NCBI GenBank assembly: GCA_024699205.1
Contig: JAILQA010000455.1
Coordinates: forward strand, 1-13,631
From: Treponema sp.
GTDB taxonomy: Bacteria > Spirochaetota > Spirochaetia > Treponematales > Treponemataceae
Reading direction: 5' to 3'
Length of the DNA stretch: 13,631 nucleotides
Below, in pieces: positions 13,550 to 13,631 of the stretch (position 1 is its first letter; each line of letters begins with the position of its first letter). Below the pieces are notes generated by a model. It saw nothing but the letters and a program-made list of their open reading frames with translations. It was not told where the DNA came from and did not search any database. A program made the translations under genes and the position numbers.

Positions 13550-13631
13550 TTATTCTTCAGAAGCGGCTTCTATGCAGCCAAAAAATGCTGGTTTGGTCAA
13601 ATAGCCGTTTGAATCGCGGGTGAAGAGCAGT
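13550..13631 (-). CDS. C-terminus of a second GH10-like xylanase (partial)
   Basis: The minus-strand frame is open from the right window edge to TAA at 13552-13550, giving 26 residues that begin LLFTRDSNGYLTKPAFFG and end EAASEE. This matches the end of the GH10 barrel: a Leu-Leu-Phe strand, an Asp-X-Asn/Gly turn, Lys-Pro-Ala-Phe/Tyr and a final helix. The complete neighbour ends in the same way (LLFDRKG followed by FEAVINAAK). So this is most likely another GH10 enzyme, or a domain of a larger one, just upstream and in the same direction. Only the last two dozen residues are visible, so catalytic residues, signal and modules cannot be judged. Confidence 0.7.
   Translation of the reverse strand, partial: LLFTRDSNGYLTKPAFFGCIEAASEE

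Noticed and set aside
1..13631. CRISPR array, tRNA, rRNA, insertion sequence or phage/defence genes
   Set aside because: No spaced repeats, clover-leaf pattern, transposase or terminal inverted repeats were seen on either strand.

Overview
The window looks like a piece of chromosome from a spirochaete, most likely a gut or rumen Treponema. The reasons are the AT-rich composition, the loose spirochaetal lipoboxes (FSS-C, FAS-C), a Maf/DUF115 motility-associated protein, a MurE with an unusual amino-acid selection motif, and secreted GH10 xylanases expected in a fibre-degrading commensal. The genus is an inference from gene content; no rRNA or other marker is present.

Layout. Positions 1-4016 are on the plus strand: the 3' end of an unrecognised gene, a lipoprotein HtrA-type serine protease with a non-standard C-terminus, and lepA (EF4). 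lepA meets, tail to tail and with one base between stops, a minus-strand pair: a Maf/DUF115 protein (4018-5775) and, upstream of it, a membrane-anchored parvulin-type foldase (5777-7243). That pair has a very good sigma-70 promoter at 7285-7313. Positions 7349-11648 form a peptidoglycan-precursor region: a DdlB-like D-Ala-D-Ala ligase (minus), a divergent 73-residue membrane protein (plus) with its own terminator, then a murE-ddl operon (minus) whose ligase is DdlA-like. Divergent from murE is a solitary queD (11791-12201, plus). It converges on a GH10 xylanase lipoprotein (12228-13529, minus) across a perfect 9-bp hairpin. Just upstream of the xylanase, running off the right edge, is the C-terminus of a second GH10-like protein, so the xylanases form a tandem operon.

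How the genes work together. MurE adds the third stem residue to UDP-MurNAc-dipeptide, and the ligases make the D-Ala-D-Ala that MurF would add next, so the middle block supplies the cytoplasmic stem-peptide pathway. The HtrA-like protease and the foldase are envelope quality-control proteins. The xylanases attack plant hemicellulose outside or at the surface of the cell. QueD belongs to queuosine biosynthesis, but no other queuosine gene is in view.

I see no CRISPR array, tRNA, rRNA, insertion sequence, phage or defence module. Most genes are recognisable core genes. The points most worth checking are regulatory and architectural: a terminator-like perfect hairpin inside the start of the Maf gene, a probably leaderless murE, two ligases of different clades side by side, the MurE motif, and the tandem xylanases.
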